Source of the DNA: Ursus arctos
Taxonomy: Eukaryota; Chordata; Mammalia; Carnivora; Ursidae
Reading direction: 5' to 3'
DNA length: 64,000 nucleotides
Assembly (NCBI RefSeq): GCF_023065955.2
Contig: NW_026622985.1
Span: 72,033,931-72,097,930 of the forward strand
The position numbers and the translations under genes were made by a program. The notes beneath the pieces are model-generated. The model saw only the letters and a list, made by a program, of their open reading frames with translations, searched no databases and was not told where the DNA came from. This document shows, one piece after another, positions 41,791 through 53,823 of the stretch; the stretch's first letter is position 1; each line of letters starts with the position of its first letter.

Positions 41791-43834
41791 ATATTTTAAA
41801 AATATGACCAAAAGGAATGGGAGGTTCTCATTGATGTATCAAGCACTATACTGCTAGGTCATAAAGAAGATATTTTTAGGTGGGGGAAGAAACTGAAATA
41901 ATGGTTGCTGGGTCATACAGAAATCTTAGTGGGGAAAAATAAATTGGGATTGTTTTATGTTCTTGTCATGCTTCTGAAATTTCAAAATATCACTGCACTT
42001 TTCATTCTCTGTAGAAAAAATTTAATCCAGAGTGGTTTGTAGAAAATATAGTAAATATTAAATCCTTGGTTAGTGTGAAAGAGCATTATTTATAAATTAG
42101 TTTTTATTTGAATGACATTAATAAATATATAATGTAATGCTAAAGCAAAATATAAATGTGTTTAAGAAACTAATTCGGGAATGAAAGATTGATGTAGGGG
42201 TCAGTATTTTTTACAGGTGTTATCTGATTGAGTGATTCTGTTCTCTACTAAAACATTTATTAAATAAAATGCTTTATTCTTAATTTTTTTGGTAATAAGC
42301 TTCATTTTCAGAGAAGACTTTCGTTTAGAGAAAAAATAAAGTGAGAAACTACACTTACATGACCAGAAGTGCAAATAATTCCTACTATTAAATTATTAAA
42401 GTATACTAAAGTAAGTTTTCTTGAAAATGCAATGCATCCTATGTCCAGGAAAGTTATCATGGGCATGTTATATTGAGTTTTATGGAACTGGTATTGACTC
42501 TTGTAGCTTATCTAATGGAAACATTTTTCTAATAGTTTTAGATCAGTGAGAGGATAGAGATGGAGAAAGACTTGATATGACAGAACATCTTCAGTTAACT
42601 TGATTGTAAAATTTTTGAAATGGTCTTCATGTTTAAATCATAAATTGGTAAAGTGTAGCTTGCATAAGTACAAATTACCTAAACAAAATTAAAAGGAAGA
42701 TAAAATTCTACAGGTATTTTTCTGAAATTATAATGATACGTGGAAGTGATTTTTCTGCATAAATATAATTTCTCCTTCATATTCAAAATATTTTGGGGTA
42801 TTTTACTATTACAGTTGAAATTTTCTAAAATGAATTATGTATCTCCATGACCCCATAGACATAAGTATTTTAGAAAACTTTGTTGATGACTTTGTCTCTC
42901 CATCATAAACATTAGTTACCTAACAGGTCTCTGAAACAAGGATGCTCATGGCAATCCCAAGGACTCTGTAGTCATCAGTAATGGGCTCTACTTTTATAGA
43001 CTTTGTGTAGTCTGTTTCTTTTCTTCACTTTCTTTCTCTTCTGGTAAATTTTGCTGGTTTCAGAATTTTGGCTACTTATAATCTGCTTCATTTTACACGT
43101 AATTATCAAGTGCATGCGCTTCAGTTTTTTACACATCAGTTTGGAGGCTGTGCTCCAGGCAGTTAATCTGAAAAAGGCATAAATCTGAAAAACAGAGTAA
43201 GTAAGGCATTGTAAGCACCCATTATGAAACTCATAAATGACTTCTTAAAAATCAGGTTTCAGTCTTTCAGTGATAAATGTTGGTAGCAGTTTTAATCAGT
43301 ATATTGAGTCTGGAAAACCAGAAGCCTTGAGTTTAGTTCCTTTTTTTTTTTTTTTTCTTTTTCAAGAAATGCATACTTTCAGATATTTTGGAAAATTAAT
43401 ATTTTTATAGGAATTTTTGCAACTCATGCAGTATTTCCCTGACTTCATGTTTAGAAGAAATTTCGTTTGGAAAGTTTATCACTCATTTTATTATTCTGCT
43501 AGTATTTAATGTTGACCGATCCTTGAACTCTGGGTAACTATGGCCAATGCAGCTAGTCCATGTATTAAAAGTTTTAAAAAATGACATTTTTATTCTCTAA
43601 ATGGTGCTATTGATTAAACTGGATCATTTATTTTTATTTTATTTATTTATCACATAGCCAGGATTAGCATGCTGTACTTGGTTTCTGAGTTTAGATTACT
43701 ACTAACAGATTATTCTTTCATAAAGCTAGCTGGTATTTGCCAAAGAAAGTCATGCTCCCAAGTATGTATATTAAAAATAATTCCTAAATCAAAATCTAAA
43801 AGATGAAAGCAAAATATCAACCATCACTATCTTA
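41791..43834. other. No recognised gene; poly-T tract
   Basis: 2 kb of AT-rich unique-looking sequence, with a T16 tract at about 43341-43356 that has no recognisable SINE or L1 body attached. No exon or RNA signal. Confidence 0.4.
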
Positions 43835-44140
43835 TCATTTAAGTGAGGTCCCTGGCAAGATTCAGTTCAAGCACCATCTCTCCTAAAAACTTTTTCCTCA
43901 TTTCATTGAATGGGTCCTTTACCCGTAGTCCCATAGCTCCTTCTTTCAGCTTTTTTCCCTACTTTATTTTAAACGTCTTGTTTTCTCCTTACTGTATTTT
44001 ACTTTTACTTGTCAGTCTTCCCCTTACTACCTTTTAACATTTTTATAGCCAGCATCTTTATCATCTTCATATTTTTAGCAAATGGTCTAATGCCTCCCTC
44101 ATAGTGAGCTCTTACAGTAAACATTTTTTGTCTGGACCTC
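43835..44140 (+). mobile_element. LINE-2 (L2) 3' part
   Basis: CAAGATTCAGTTCAAGCACC, ATCTCTCCTAAAAACTTTTTCC (gtcacctcctccgtgaagccttcc), AGTCCCATAGCTCC, TTATAGCCAGCATCTTTATC and CCTCATAGTGAGCTCTTACAG follow L2 in sense orientation. The normal L2 end (cagtgcctggcac) is lost. Confidence 0.62.
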
Positions 44141-47099
44141 AGATGATCAGATTTATTATTTTAACTAGTCTTTATGTTGTTTCTCATTGAGTTCCTATTA
44201 GAGAAAGCTGAAAAATACACATAGAAGAAAATACAATATAAATAGGCTATATACAGATGCAGATTTCATAGATAACAAGTAATTAATGTAAATAATATGT
44301 AGTATCTATGCAAAACTCACAGAATATGATGTCCATTTACTTGCTTTCTTCATGACCCATCAAAAAAATTCTAAGTACAAAATGAGATAGAATATGGTCA
44401 AGAGCTCAATTACTATTGAAATTACTGATAAGCTAACATTTCAATAAATTTTTCTTATTTTTGCAAAATGAATATAAAGCCAAAGCCGTTTTATTGTTTT
44501 AGAAGCTATAGAATATAAAGATGATGAATTTTGGGGGGATTAACAGAGAATAGAACTAAATTCTGTCATCTTGATTTGGGGAATACATAGTGTAAGTCTA
44601 AAGCAAAATATAAATAACATTTAAGACACTTTGTATTTTAGAAATTCTTTTTTTTTTCTTGTCTAATAGTTAAGTCCTCAGGACTCATTTTGCACACAAT
44701 TTTTGTGGGCACATGGGCTAAAAAAAGGATAGTACACTGACTCTTTATCCCTGGCATCGAAAATAGTTTGATAGATTGTGGTGAATGAAACATTTTCATG
44801 TTTGTTTATTAATTATATTTCCTTTTGCATTAATTATCTGTACACATCACTTGCCTGTTTTCTGTATTGTTTTAGTGTTTTCTTATCAGCTTAAATAACA
44901 AACCTTAAACATTTCATATTAATATATATTTTTGGTTTTTATTTTTAATTTAATAGGCTGTTTTCTTCATGTTTCTGAATAAGCTTATTAATATTTTTCA
45001 TTACAGTTTGTGGAACTGCAAGACTGTTGGACAGTAATTTTGTTGTATTGTTTAATATTTTGTGAATCACTTGAGCTGATATGTCCCTGGATTAAATACT
45101 AGGAAATTAGTTGTCTTAATTATTATGGCATTAATATATTTTTGCTTTTTAATTACACTTTAAAAAGAGAAAAAGAAATGCTGAAGGGCTTATTTAAAGG
45201 TGAAAAAGACCTTAAAAATCCGTGAAATGTTATGTTGGCAAGTATAGTAGCCACTTTTTAATGTGTGTCTAGCCCATGATGACCTCCTCTTCACTCAAAG
45301 CAGTACTGCCTCCTCCCACTTCCCATTCTAATGGCCCTTGTCAGTCAGGTTTGTATCACATGATATTACATACTGACAAGTTGGACTGGGCCATTTTCCT
45401 GACCTTAAATTATGCAGCTAGTTTGGCTGCAAACTGACCCTCTTTCAAGTGCATTGGTAAGTGAAAAGGATGGGTCGGGGATGCCAAGAGAAGCAAGGAA
45501 GAAAGAAAGGGACAAAGGGGACGATAGAACTCGGTTCTTAACAATTTTGGGTTTTCCAGTTTCACATTCCTATCTCTCTTAGGACAGGTCTTGGCTTGGG
45601 TTCTGTCAATAACCTCTTGTCGTTGTAAAAATTCCACTTTACAATAATTGTTACAGAAAAAGGTTTTGACAAAGACATTAAGGATGGCCAAGATTCTGGT
45701 TACAGCTTCCTAACCAAATCCATAGATTTTTGTATGTTGCTTTCTACTTCACTCTGAGAATTTTTTGTGTTCTTTCCTCTGGAATTTCTTGTTGAACTGT
45801 GTGCGCGGGAGTGGTTTCCATGAATTAGCATTTCTGGAGATCATAATTTAAGTCAGACTATAAGAAAACATGATAGAGATATATATTCTGGGGACAGGTG
45901 GGCAGTTCTTTGGATCAGAAATCATATCAGCTTGAAAAGACTAGCAGTACTCTTCCCATGTGAAAATATAGTCACTAGCCTTAACAATAGAGAGTTCAAC
46001 TATTCTATTGTGGATGCAGAAAAGACTGTGCGATTCACAAGTTTGAATTTTTTTTTTTTTTTTTGCATAGAGTGTTCAATAAATATTTGCTGAATGAATT
46101 GCTAAACGTATGAATTCAAGTAATAGATAATGGTAGAATCTAGTAAAGAGAGAGAGGTTGGTTTTACTTTTGAATAAAGAAAATCTATGGTATTTGCATA
46201 CAGCTCCATACAAGAAATTCTGTTTAATATGCCGCTTGAACTGTCTAGTATATTTGCTCCAGTTATGTTTGTTTTAGGTCCAGTTGTTTTTTTATACATC
46301 TGTAATACTTTATTATAGGTGCTGTGTTTTATTTGACCAAAAATTCATTGAGGTAAGAAGTAACTTATTTACTTTTTATTTTGGCAAATATTAGTGAATT
46401 GGCTAATTTTAAGTATTATACATAATTATATAATTTATGAATTTATGTATTCACTTCTTCATTTTATAATTTATAACTTTACTCTTCAGCCTTCATAATG
46501 ACTCATTTAATCTGCTGACCTAGAAACTTGAGAACAAAATGAAAAATCTCATATTGGTGATCATGATGCCTAAATTTGTATTTATCAGTTTTATCTTAAA
46601 CCAAGCACAGGAGGGACTCTTGATGAGATACTTATTGGGTTCTTTATTTTTTTTAAGGAAAGCTAAACATACCCAGCAAGACTATCTTTTACTAGGCTTC
46701 ATCACGAAAAAAGGATTAACTTTGTGAGACTATAGTATAGACTAGTCATTATTCAGAAGTTTGTATTTCAGATATCAAAGCAATGGCCACTGCTTATATT
46801 GTAAGAGAATGTCAGCATTGCATTTATGATAATTTCCTAAGTGAAAGTTTTCTGGATATCCTTATAGGTAGATTTTTTTCAATAAAGTTCTCAAAAATGT
46901 AACTCTTGAGTTACCCAAATCTGATGTATATTATGGTTTAAGAAAAGTCCCAGCCAATGAAACTGAATTATAATTTATCATAGATATTAAATTAGCAGCT
47001 CTTATTTCAAGTCTTGGTCATAAAACTGGGATAAGATTCCACAAGATCAGGAAAACATATAGAGTATGTTTTTCAAAGAATTTTCATATGTCCACACCT
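44141..47099. other. Unique sequence, no gene recognised
   Basis: 3 kb. 44770-45170 is rich in TTAATTAT/ATTAAT words. 45230-45720 is less AT-rich and contains a 93-codon minus-strand ORF (45410-45691) with no known similarity and no splice context. A T17 tract lies near 46049, followed by GTGTTCAATAAATATTTGCTG, a MIR/L2-like 3' end of about 40 bp (46068-46108). Nothing else recognised. Confidence 0.35.
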
Positions 47100-50000
47100 A
47101 TCAACTGGTTTAGGAAGGAGTGTGCTATCCCACATCACCTCTTAGGATCTGAAAGATGTGGGGTAAAGAGTCTGTACTTGGAGAGAATACATGAACACCA
47201 CACCTTTGAAGGAGTGTTTATTATTAAGGAACAGTCAGAGAGAGCCAGATCATTGGCTATCAGGTAACCATGAGGCATCATATTAAAGTAAATCTTGGGA
47301 GGTATATTATAACCAGAGTTTAGGGCAGGTTGCCTGAGAAGACTAGAATTTCTGGTGGTATTTAATGTGTATTGTGCAGATTTCGGGCAATTAACCCAGA
47401 GTAACTTTGCACCAGCAAAGTAGTTTTGGCACTTTAATCCACTTAAATTTACTCTACAAGTGTTACAGTATACACGTTAAGTAAATGAATTGTAAATAAA
47501 GTTTCTGAAGGCCTGCATAACCCCTTCCTGTTTCTTTTCAGTCTCTAGAAGTGTTTAATGTAAACACAAAATAGTGAATCCTATCTGACTTATTTTGACT
47601 CTTTAATGAAACTTTTATATATTTTTTATTGTAAACTCTTTAATACTTTCTCTTTGTTAAAAACTTCATCCATATTAAAATAAAGCACTTTAACTTTTAG
47701 TAAAATCATGATTAAAATGTTCTAAAACTGTTTTTAAAGACTGAAATTTAAGACATCTGTCAAAAATACTATACAAATCAAACATTAAGTTGGATAGTTT
47801 GAACACTGAAATTTAACCACATAGACGTACTGATGCTATAAAACAAGACAAAAAGGAAAAATTAGTATTTTTGATATTTTCATGTTTCAAAATTTATACT
47901 TCTGAAGGTTAATTTGATTTTTTGAGTGTGTGCATAGAGCATTTGGTGATCATAAGTCAAGGAGAATAGTTGGATGAAGATAAAACATAATATTTTGTTT
48001 TCAATTAGTATCTGAGCTTTTGTGTTTATTTGTAAATGACAATAAATGTTCCAAAATATAGGTGATGGATTTTTTTTCTATATCATATAAAGACTGAAAT
48101 CTCTTCTTTTTCCAATTTAGATACAAACCTAAAATTTTCTAAAGAAAGACATGTATTCTGAAAAATAAAAAAGGGGCCCATTCTTTGTATAAACTTTAAA
48201 GACTTTTTCTTGTACCTTATAGAGTTGAAATTGTAATTTTTTAAGGTGAAAATAGTTGACTGTTGGCAGTTTCATCATGGTTCAATGTAGTATCTTTAAG
48301 GGCATTTAAAAATCTTTTATATCTGTTTATTTTCTGAGCATGTCATATTTACATTAGAGTTCTGAAGCAAAATGTAATTTTGTTGTTTTCTATCTATGTT
48401 TCTATCATTTATTTATAATTAATATGAAGTATAGTTTGGTAGCTAATTAAAATTCTGTGTAGCTCTGCCATTTTATTTGATGTCATGATTTTATTACTGT
48501 TAACTCTGCATGGATAACTCTTGGTATTGGTAATAGATTTTATTTTTTCTTTTGGTTAGATCACTCAGAATTTATTAATTTGTTCTGAGAGCATAGTTAA
48601 TAAAAGGTTGGCAAGAAAAGAGTTATAACAGTGAACCTTAACAGAATTATATTAATACTGATGACTGTGTTTTACATGTCATAACACATCTTCACTAACT
48701 TAGAAATTTTAGTTCGTCAATACACAGGGTTCCCTGGTGAGACAGATTGTAGTGTTTCATAGGATGCGGAGTTAAAATGATTTACTTAAGCATACCCTAA
48801 TTCAGGGCACAAGTGGAAATATAATTAAGAAGTACTTTTGGTTAACTTTTGGTTAACCTAAACCTAAAAATAAATAAAATATATGTTAATTTCATTTTAT
48901 GCACTGTACCTTACACTAGTCTTTAAAAAAGGAACTGGCAGGTATGTGATCAGTAGAGAGATGAATTGTTTTTTATTTTAAAAAAACTACTTGTGTATGG
49001 ACTAGCATTTGAATGTGAAATAGATTTACCCAAAATGCCTAGGTATAGCTAAAGCAGACTTTTATCAAAATGTCCTGCTTAAAAAAAAGGGACCCAAAAA
49101 GTTATCAGAAGGTATTTTAAAAGTTATTTACTCCATATTCTTCTAAATGCAAGGATCTCATCCAGTGCATTTCTGATATCCTATGCACAAACACTAAAGG
49201 CATCAGTTTACAGCCTATAAGGTAGTCTGCAGCTCGCTTAGCATTTTTTGGAAGTCATTTCTGTGTCTCTGTAATTCCAACCATTGGTGAAGAGCACATG
49301 AGAACAACAGAGTGAAAGTCTGCTCTGCCTTCTGCGTGTTATTCATTCACTCATTCATCCATTCATTCATTGATACTTAGCCAAATGGCCAAAATGCCTA
49401 TCAGACCCTGGATGTAGAAGTGGTTATTAAAAATCTCTGTCCCTGAAAAGTGAGTGAGTCAGTCAGCCAATATGATGAATGCTAGGAAGTACATCCAGAG
49501 TTGTTACCGAAGCTAAAAGGACTCCTGATTCTCACCAGTGAGGTTGAATGTCAAGATAGTGTTCCAAGAAGAAAAGGCCTCTCCCTAGAGCAGCTATTTC
49601 TGATGTAGAAAAAAGGAGAGCAGGAGTTTCAAAGAGGATTTTAATTTGCATGCAAATTGAAGTGAATGGAAGTGACATTCACATGTTTTAAGAAGAAGAT
49701 TATTGCACTCATCCATTTTCTCTTTCCAGATCTGTGCTTAGTTCATTTATTTATTAGGTGGTTTGTTTTCAAGATACCTTTATTAACTTCCCTCTATGGC
49801 AGTTTAATTTTTCAAGAAATGTGGTATTTAAACAGGACAAAATTATCTGCATATCCAGAGTGCCTTCTGATTTATCTTTGCAAAGAGCACTGTTAAAGCT
49901 TTTTAAAACAAACAAAAAACAAACAAACAAATAGAAAACAACAAAAAAATTGAACTGGGTGATTCTATTGAGCTAACATGCTAAGACTTTACATAAAGTG

Positions 50001-50724
50001 TAAATATCCCACCACATGTTTATTTCCTTATTTTGTAGCTGTGACTCTCATAATTTAGTGATGTTTCTAATGGGCATCTGGCTATGGATGTTGAAAGATT
50101 CTTAAATTCTGATTTAGCAACATGTAAATTATGTCCAACTTTTTACATGTACCTCCTAATGACATTGTGTAGGGGGCAAAGTAAACGAGATATTTTTTGT
50201 AGCATGCATTCATTGATTTACTGAATTTCTCATCGGTCCACATCAACCTTGTGGAGACCTGGTTTGATGTGTTTCTCTCATGCTGAAGCACAAAGACTTA
50301 AGAAATAGAAGGTAGTTGAGAAAAGAGAGGGAAGAAGCGTGAGAAAATCCATGCTGTAGTGATAAGCGACTTTCAGATAGTTGAGTGGCTGCTGCACATT
50401 TATACCATCATTAGTCGTAGGTCATTTGACTTTATACCTGCTTACATTGAGAACTAAAAGAAGGCAGAGTCATTGAATCCAGGGGTTCACAGTAAATATA
50501 AAATTGACCATCAGCTTCCAGCTGTTGAAGATGTTATCTTGTGTGACTCTTCAATAGCAATGCCAGGATAAACATTTAATCTTTGTACATATATAAGACA
50601 TGTTTTTTCTACTTACTAAACAGAAAATGCTCATATTTCCCTATATAAGAAAAAATATTTACATAGCATAATTCTGAAAGCATTTGTTTTTTGTGTGCCT
50701 TGACATTTAATTTTGTATCAGTAG
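47100..50724. other. Unique sequence, no gene recognised
   Basis: 3.6 kb. 47100-47460 is less AT-rich but unclassified. Simple tracts: a tandem TTTTGGTTAAC pair at about 48835-48856, an (ATTC)n-like stretch at 49341-49372 and an (AAAC)n-like A-rich tract at 49908-49950. No exon, RNA gene or transposon identified. Confidence 0.35.
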
Positions 50725-50975
50725 TCAGTGTATCCTGGTGGTTAAGAGCAAGAATCCTCCTTCTTCTTAAGATTCATACATCAAGTTTACTACTTAGTAC
50801 CTGTGAAGACATGCCTTGAGCATATTGTTTAATCTTTCTGGATCCTAGTTACAGATAAAATAAGGATAATGGCCAGTTTACTGAGTTGTGACCGTTTGAC
50901 TAGGTATGTAAAACAGCTAAAACCCTCTGTGGCACATAATAGATGTTTAATTTAAATTCAAGCTATTATTGTATA
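50725..50975 (+). repeat. MIR SINE, nearly full length
   Basis: The tRNA-related head GTATCCTGGTGGTTAAGAGC is present, then GACATGCCTTGAGCATATTG, TCTTTCTGGATCCTAGTTAC, AGATAAAATAAGGATAATGG, CTCTGTGGCACATAATAGATG and a TATTATTG tail. This is the most complete MIR of the window. Confidence 0.88.
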
Positions 50976-51040
50976 TTGACTCATTTAATTGTTGCATTTC
51001 TGTGTGTGTTACTGTTCTTCCCTAACCAGGTCTGTGGCTG

Positions 51041-51475
51041 CTATGAGAAAAGATGGTGGTGGTCATATGACTTCACCCCAAGTGTAGATGGAGTTCTTAC
51101 TATATGTGGGCTGGCTTGGAACCTTGTTTTGCTAATCAACAGAGACAAAACAACAACAAACAAACAAACAAAAACCCCAAACCGCAGACCGATTAATTGA
51201 ATGATTGGTTGATTACCAGCCTGACAGAGTCCCACTTGTCTATTTTTACTTTTGCCACCTATCGTATCCAAGAAATCATTTCCAAGAGCAATGTCAAGAA
51301 GCCTTTCCCCTGTGTTTTCCTTCAGGAATTTTACAGTTTCAGGTTTTACTTTGAATTGATTTTTGTGTATGATGTTAGATAAGGGTACAGTTTCATTATT
51401 TTGCATAGGAATAACCAGTTTTCCCAGTACTATTTGAGAAGAGACTATCCTTTCCCCATTGTGTATGCTTGGCAC
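51041..51475 (-). pseudogene. LINE-1 ORF2 remnant in a 144-codon open frame
   Basis: Minus-strand translation gives FKVKPETVKFLKENTGERLL and DIALGNDFLDTI at about residues 41-72. This is the ORF2 region just downstream of the reverse transcriptase (family wording: NVRPET...LLEEN...GKDF). Only residues 1 to about 92 are L1-like; the rest, left of about 51190, is flanking sequence that happens to stay open. There is no active site and no neighbouring ORF1, so it is not a gene. Confidence 0.72.
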
Positions 51476-51715
51476 TCTTATTGAAGATCAATAACAGTGT
51501 ATTTGTGGCTTTATCTCTGGGATCTGTATTCTGTTCCATTGGTCTATATATTACTGGCTAAATATATCAACACCATACTCTTTCAATTGCCATAGCTTTG
51601 TAACATATTTTAAAATCAGGAATGGTGATGCCTCCATTTTGTTTTTCTTTTTCAAGATTGTTTTGGGTGTTTGGAGTCTTACGTGCTATATATCCTTGAG
51701 GGAACAATATCTACA
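51190..51715 (-). mobile_element. LINE-1 ORF2 fragment, antisense
   Basis: Plus-strand blocks are TTTCCAAGAGCAATGTCAAG, TTTTACAGTTTCAGGTTTTAC, GATAAGGGTACAGTTTCATT, CCTTTCCCCATTGTGTATGC, TCTGTTCCATTGGTCTATATA and TGATGCCTCCATTTTG. These are the complement of ORF2 downstream of the RT in unbroken order. No 3'UTR or tail lies at its left end, so it is an internal piece. Confidence 0.82.
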
Positions 51716-51729
51716 TAAATTATTTAGAA

Positions 51730-51908
51730 TAATTCTGTACTGAAGATTTGTCTGTCATCCCCATTTATTTTTTTTTTGTCATTTATTTTAGTATGAACTC
51801 ACGATTTTTATCTTATAATTTCCAGTATTGTTATAATTATTCCAGTATTGGCTATTGACAGAGGGAAACAGCTCCCATGTGCTTTAAATATATCCTCATA
51901 TTGTGAGG

Positions 51909-51946
<38 letters not shown>

Positions 51947-52085
51947 TTGGAGCACTTCTTTACTTTCTGGCCCTACAAGAGGCTCCAGAAGGTCCAGGCT
52001 TATTTTTTATGTTACCTGCCCCAGTTATGGAATCAGCCATTTATCCAAGGATTCCTTGTTCCCTTTATTGAAGAATAGTATTAGA
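51730..52085 (-). mobile_element. L1M 3'UTR-type repeat, antisense, left of a SINE
   Basis: CCATTTATTTTTTTTTTGTC, TTAGTATGAACTCACGATTTT, CACTTCTTTACTTTCTGGCC, CTACAAGAGGCTCCAGAAGG and GCCCCAGTTATGGAATCAGCC reproduce the repeat present at 39880-40210. It continues after the SINE at 52301. The (GT)n run at 51910 lies inside it. Confidence 0.68.
51910..51942 (+). repeat. (GT)n dinucleotide microsatellite
   Basis: About 16 perfect GT units inside an L1M-type repeat, replacing a T-rich stretch at the homologous place in the other copy (near 40050-40083). Likely polymorphic. Confidence 0.96.
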
Positions 52086-52086
52086 T

Positions 52087-52284
52087 GGGTGCCTGGGTGG
52101 CTCAGCCATTAAGCGCCTGCCTTCAGCTCAGGTCATGATCCCAGGGTCCTGGGATCGAGCCCTGCGTCGGGCTCCCTGCTTGGCGGGAAGCCTGGTTCTC
52201 CCTCTCACACTCCCCTTGCTTGTGTTCCCTTTCCCGCTGTCTTTTTTTGTCAAATAAATAAATAAAATCTTAAAAAAAATAAAA
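52087..52284 (+). mobile_element. CAN-SINE, sense orientation, splits an L1M
   Basis: Head GGGTGCCTGGGTGGCTCAG, CATTAAGCGCCTGCCTTCAG, B-box GGGATCGAGCCCTG, CTTGGCGGGAAGCCTGG, AAATAAATAAATAAAATC and A-rich tail. The host L1M sequence is duplicated as GAAGAATAGTATTAGA (52070-52085) and GAAGAGTAGTATTAAA (52285-52300). Confidence 0.96.
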
Positions 52285-52300
52285 GAAGAGTAGTATTAAA

Positions 52301-52340
52301 AACCAAGAACTGGACACTAGGTATATTGTTGTCCCTTGTC
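52301..52340 (-). mobile_element. L1M 3'UTR-type repeat, right of the SINE
   Basis: AACCAAGAACTGGACACTAGG resumes the repeat interrupted by the SINE. The copy at 40213-40232 reads AACCAAGATCTGAGTGCTAA at the same point. Confidence 0.65.
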
Positions 52341-52790
52341 AGCTTTTACAACATACTATAATGTATGTTAATTTCTCAACTTAGTAGCTGTTACCTCTTT
52401 AAAAATTAAGAATACATAAAAACTGAATTTATATCCTTCCATTTAAATTTGTGTACAATCATGTGAACCGAAAGTTTTCAAAAATATTGAACATTTAGTA
52501 ACTTGCTCACAAATATTACTCTGTAAGATATTTAAATATCAAATAGATATAATAATGTTATTAATAACATTACTGCTAATAAATTTAGTGAGAAAATCTT
52601 TTTATACCATTAAAATAGAAAATGAAATATTTAAAAATATATGCAAATTTTAAATTTCTATTTCATGTATATTTTTAATATAAAATTATTGAATAATAAA
52701 ACATGTATTATTATCTAATAATATATGTTCCTGTTATTTCTTACCCCTTTGTTTGGAGCTATTTCTGAGAGTGTTACTTCAACATAGATC
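52341..52790. other. Very AT-rich stretch, no recognised feature
   Basis: 52500-52740 is almost entirely A and T with many short TTTAAATA words. No gene or repeat family recognised. Confidence 0.4.
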
Positions 52791-52794
52791 AAAT

Positions 52795-52868
52795 TAAAAT
52801 GTTTCAAATTTTAATAGGCATAAGAATCAAGAGATTCTTGTTAAAAATGCAGATTTTGATTTAGTATG
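52795..52868 (+). mobile_element. MER5A-type relic, left half
   Basis: TTCAAATTTTAATAGGCATAAG, AATCAAGAGATTCTTGTTAAA and TGCAGATTTTGATTTAGTATG follow the first ~75 bases of MER5A in sense orientation (actttagtgtgcatcagaatcacctggagggcttgttaaaacacagat). Confidence 0.6.
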
Positions 52869-52874
52869 TAAATG

Positions 52875-53330
52875 TTTTCTTTTGCTGTGTGACTAATTAC
52901 CACAAACTCATGGCTCAGAGCAACACATATTTATTATCTTACAGTCTCTGTGGGTCAGGATTATGAGTATGAGTTATCTGAATCTTCTGCTCAGTGTCTC
53001 AGCAGGCTGAAATCAAGGTGTTGCCAGGGGCTGCAATATCATATAAAGCTTTGGATCTTCATTCAAGCTCATTGGTTGTTGGCAGAATTCATTTCCATGT
53101 AGTTTTAGAACCAAGAACCTCAGCTCCTAAAGGCCTCCCACTATTTCCTGACAGGTGGTTTTTCTCACAGGACAGTTTTTTTTTGTTTGCTTGTTTTTTG
53201 TTTTTGCTTTTGTTTTTAAGGCAAACAGGAATACATCTCTGCTTTTCAAAATCTCTGGTTTTTCTGGTTCTGTGGGTGTACTACTTTGGTGAAAATTGTT
53301 TGAGCCACACATTTAATGACTTTTTGCTTT
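52875..53330. repeat. Unclassified ancient interspersed repeat
   Basis: TTTTGCTGTGTGACTAATTACC, CATATTTATTATCTTACAGTC, TCTGTGGGTCAGGATTATG, GCTGAAATCAAGGTGTTGCC and GTTGTTGGCAGAATTCATTTCC form the standard order of a common mammalian repeat. I recognise the wording but not the official name. A 132-codon plus-strand ORF (52994-53392) running through it is incidental. Confidence 0.55.
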
Positions 53331-53377
53331 CATATTTAGGTTATACTTCAAGATGGTTTTTAGAAAATTGTTTTAAG

Positions 53378-53590
53378 GGGGTGCCTGGGTAGCTCAGTTA
53401 GTTAAGTGGCTGACTCTTGGTTTCAACTCAGGATGGTGAGATCCAGCCCCCCCCCCCACCCCGGTGTTCTGTGCTCAGTGGGGAGCCTGCTTGGAAATTC
53501 TTCCTTTCCCTCTTCATCTTCCCCTCCTTCCGGGTGTGTGTGCACACACGCAGTCTTTCTCTCTCTCTCTCAAATCAATAAATCTGTAAA
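53378..53590 (+). mobile_element. CAN-SINE, sense orientation
   Basis: Head GGGGTGCCTGGGTAGCTCAG, AGTTAAGTGGCTGACTCTTGG, then a C11 run at about 53447, GCTCAGTGGGGAGCCTGC, TCTCTCTCTCTCAAATCAATAA. Flanks AAAATTGTTTTAAG (53364-53377) and AAAATTACTTTAAG (53591-53604). Its pre-tail region carries a TGTGTGTGCACACACG palindrome-like insert. Older subfamily. Confidence 0.95.
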
Positions 53591-53631
53591 AAAATTACTT
53601 TAAGACTTAAAGTATTATGATTTTGAATTCT

Positions 53632-53823
53632 TTTTTTTTTTAAAGATTTTATTTATTTATTTGACAGAGACAGCCAGCGAGAGAGGGAACACAAGCAGGG
53701 GGTGTGGGAGAGGAAGAAGCAGGCTCCCAGCAGAGGAGCCTGATGTGGGGCTCGATCCCAGAACGCTGGGATCACGCCCTGAGCCGAAGGCAGACACTTA
53801 ATGACTGCGCCACCCAGGCGCCC
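53632..53823 (-). mobile_element. CAN-SINE, CAGCCAGCGAG type, reverse orientation, perfect 16-bp TSD
   Basis: T-rich tail, ATTTATTTATTTGACAGAGA, CAGCCAGCGAGAGAGGGAAC, AGAAGCAGGCTCCCAGCAG, GGGGCTCGATCCCAGAACGC and head GCGCCACCCAGGCGCCC. TATGATTTTGAATTCT flanks it exactly at 53616-53631 and 53824-53839. One of the best preserved copies here, 27 bp from the preceding SINE's duplication. Confidence 0.97.

Noticed and set aside
45410..45691. 93-codon minus-strand ORF in a less AT-rich stretch
   Set aside because: No recognisable domain, no splice sites or neighbouring exon, and no codon-use support.
48830..48870. TTTTGGTTAAC pair followed by CCTAAACCTAAAA as an interstitial telomere-like array
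   Set aside because: Only two 11-bp units and two CCTAAA words; not the vertebrate TTAGGG repeat.
49341..49372. (ATTC)n stretch and other regularly spaced words as a CRISPR-like array
   Set aside because: Short tandem repeat without unique spacers, in a mammalian genome.
51041..51475. 144-codon minus-strand ORF as a possible gene
   Set aside because: The first two thirds is LINE-1 ORF2; the remainder is flanking sequence that stays open by chance.
51910..51942. (GT)n run read as a coding VCVCVC repeat
   Set aside because: Simple microsatellite inside an L1M; the repetitive peptide is an artefact.
52994..53392. 132-codon plus-strand ORF
   Set aside because: It runs from an old dispersed repeat through a T-rich tract into a SINE head. 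There is no protein similarity and the composition is low-complexity.
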